A stretch of DNA of 6,945 nt from CAMCVE01 sp039920645 (lineage in GTDB: Bacteria > Bdellovibrionota > UBA2428). Positions 6,875 to 6,945 of the stretch are shown here, piece after piece. The translations under genes and the position numbers were made by a program. Every line of letters begins with the position of its first letter. Position 1 is the stretch's first letter. The notes beneath the pieces are model-generated. The model did no database searches. It was not told where the DNA came from and saw nothing but the letters and a program-made list of their open reading frames with translations. Location of the stretch: contig JBDSDI010000087.1 of NCBI GenBank assembly GCA_039920645.1, forward strand, positions 1 through 6,945. Reading direction: 5' to 3'.

Positions 6875-6945
6875 TTAACGCTTATCGAGCAAATGTCTGA
6901 GGAAATTCAGTGCCTCGCGATTGTCCGGCTCGACCCTTAAAACGC
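6875..6945 (-). CDS. C-terminal end of a gene, probably TPR protein (partial)
   Basis: Reading leftward from the window edge with codons starting at 6943, an open frame encodes 22 residues, VLRVEPDNREALNFLRHLLD followed by KR, and ends at TAA (complement of 6875-6877). The pattern V-EP-N-EAL--L--LL is the usual helix-turn-helix spacing at the end of a tetratricopeptide repeat. The gene converges on the lipoprotein gene, leaving 18 bases between the two stop codons. Only this tail is visible, so the start, length and function are unknown. The other two leftward frames contain stops in this short stretch. Confidence 0.5.
   Translation of the reverse strand, partial: VLRVEPDNREALNFLRHLLDKR

Noticed and set aside
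6859..6890. Possible terminator after the lipoprotein gene (GCTCG at 6859-6863 with CGAGC at 6886-6890)
   Set aside because: The stem has only five pairs around a 22-base loop and no T run follows. It also overlaps the end of the leftward gene.

Overview
The window is ordinary chromosomal DNA from a Gram-negative bacterium, with GC around the mid-50s percent by eye. It holds housekeeping genes (alanyl-tRNA synthetase, a Xer recombinase, a YgfZ-type protein) beside a secreted zinc carboxypeptidase and a probable lipoprotein. The style of the proteins reminds me of Bdellovibrionota or other former Deltaproteobacteria, but this is an impression and not a taxonomic call. There is no transposase, CRISPR array, tRNA, rRNA or phage gene, and no stretch over 300 bases lacks a gene.

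Left part (1-1882): the end of an Hsp70-like (YegD-type) ATPase gene enters from the left and stops at 435. It meets a convergent M14 zinc carboxypeptidase gene (complement of 494-1822). A hairpin flanked by A and T runs lies between them and can terminate both transcripts. A 60-base divergent gap (1823-1882) carries a well-formed sigma70-type promoter reading right and a weaker candidate reading left, overlapping each other.

Central and right part (1883-6856): four genes on the + strand form one compact probable operon: ygfZ-like, xerC/xerD-like, alaS and a small lipoprotein gene. The junctions are a 4-base ATGA overlap, an 11-base gap and another 4-base ATGA overlap, so translational coupling is likely throughout. 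The gap before alaS has no Shine-Dalgarno sequence. It instead holds an inverted repeat that pairs the xerC stop region with the alaS start codon. The lipoprotein resembles the C-terminal domain of the cytochrome c biogenesis protein CcmI without its membrane and TPR parts; this is the least ordinary gene here.

Right edge (6875-6945): the last codons of a leftward gene, with a TPR-like ending, converge on the lipoprotein gene.

I found no clear new multi-gene system. The best leads are the CcmI-C-like lipoprotein tied to alaS, the stop/start hairpin before alaS, and the near-leaderless promoter of the operon.
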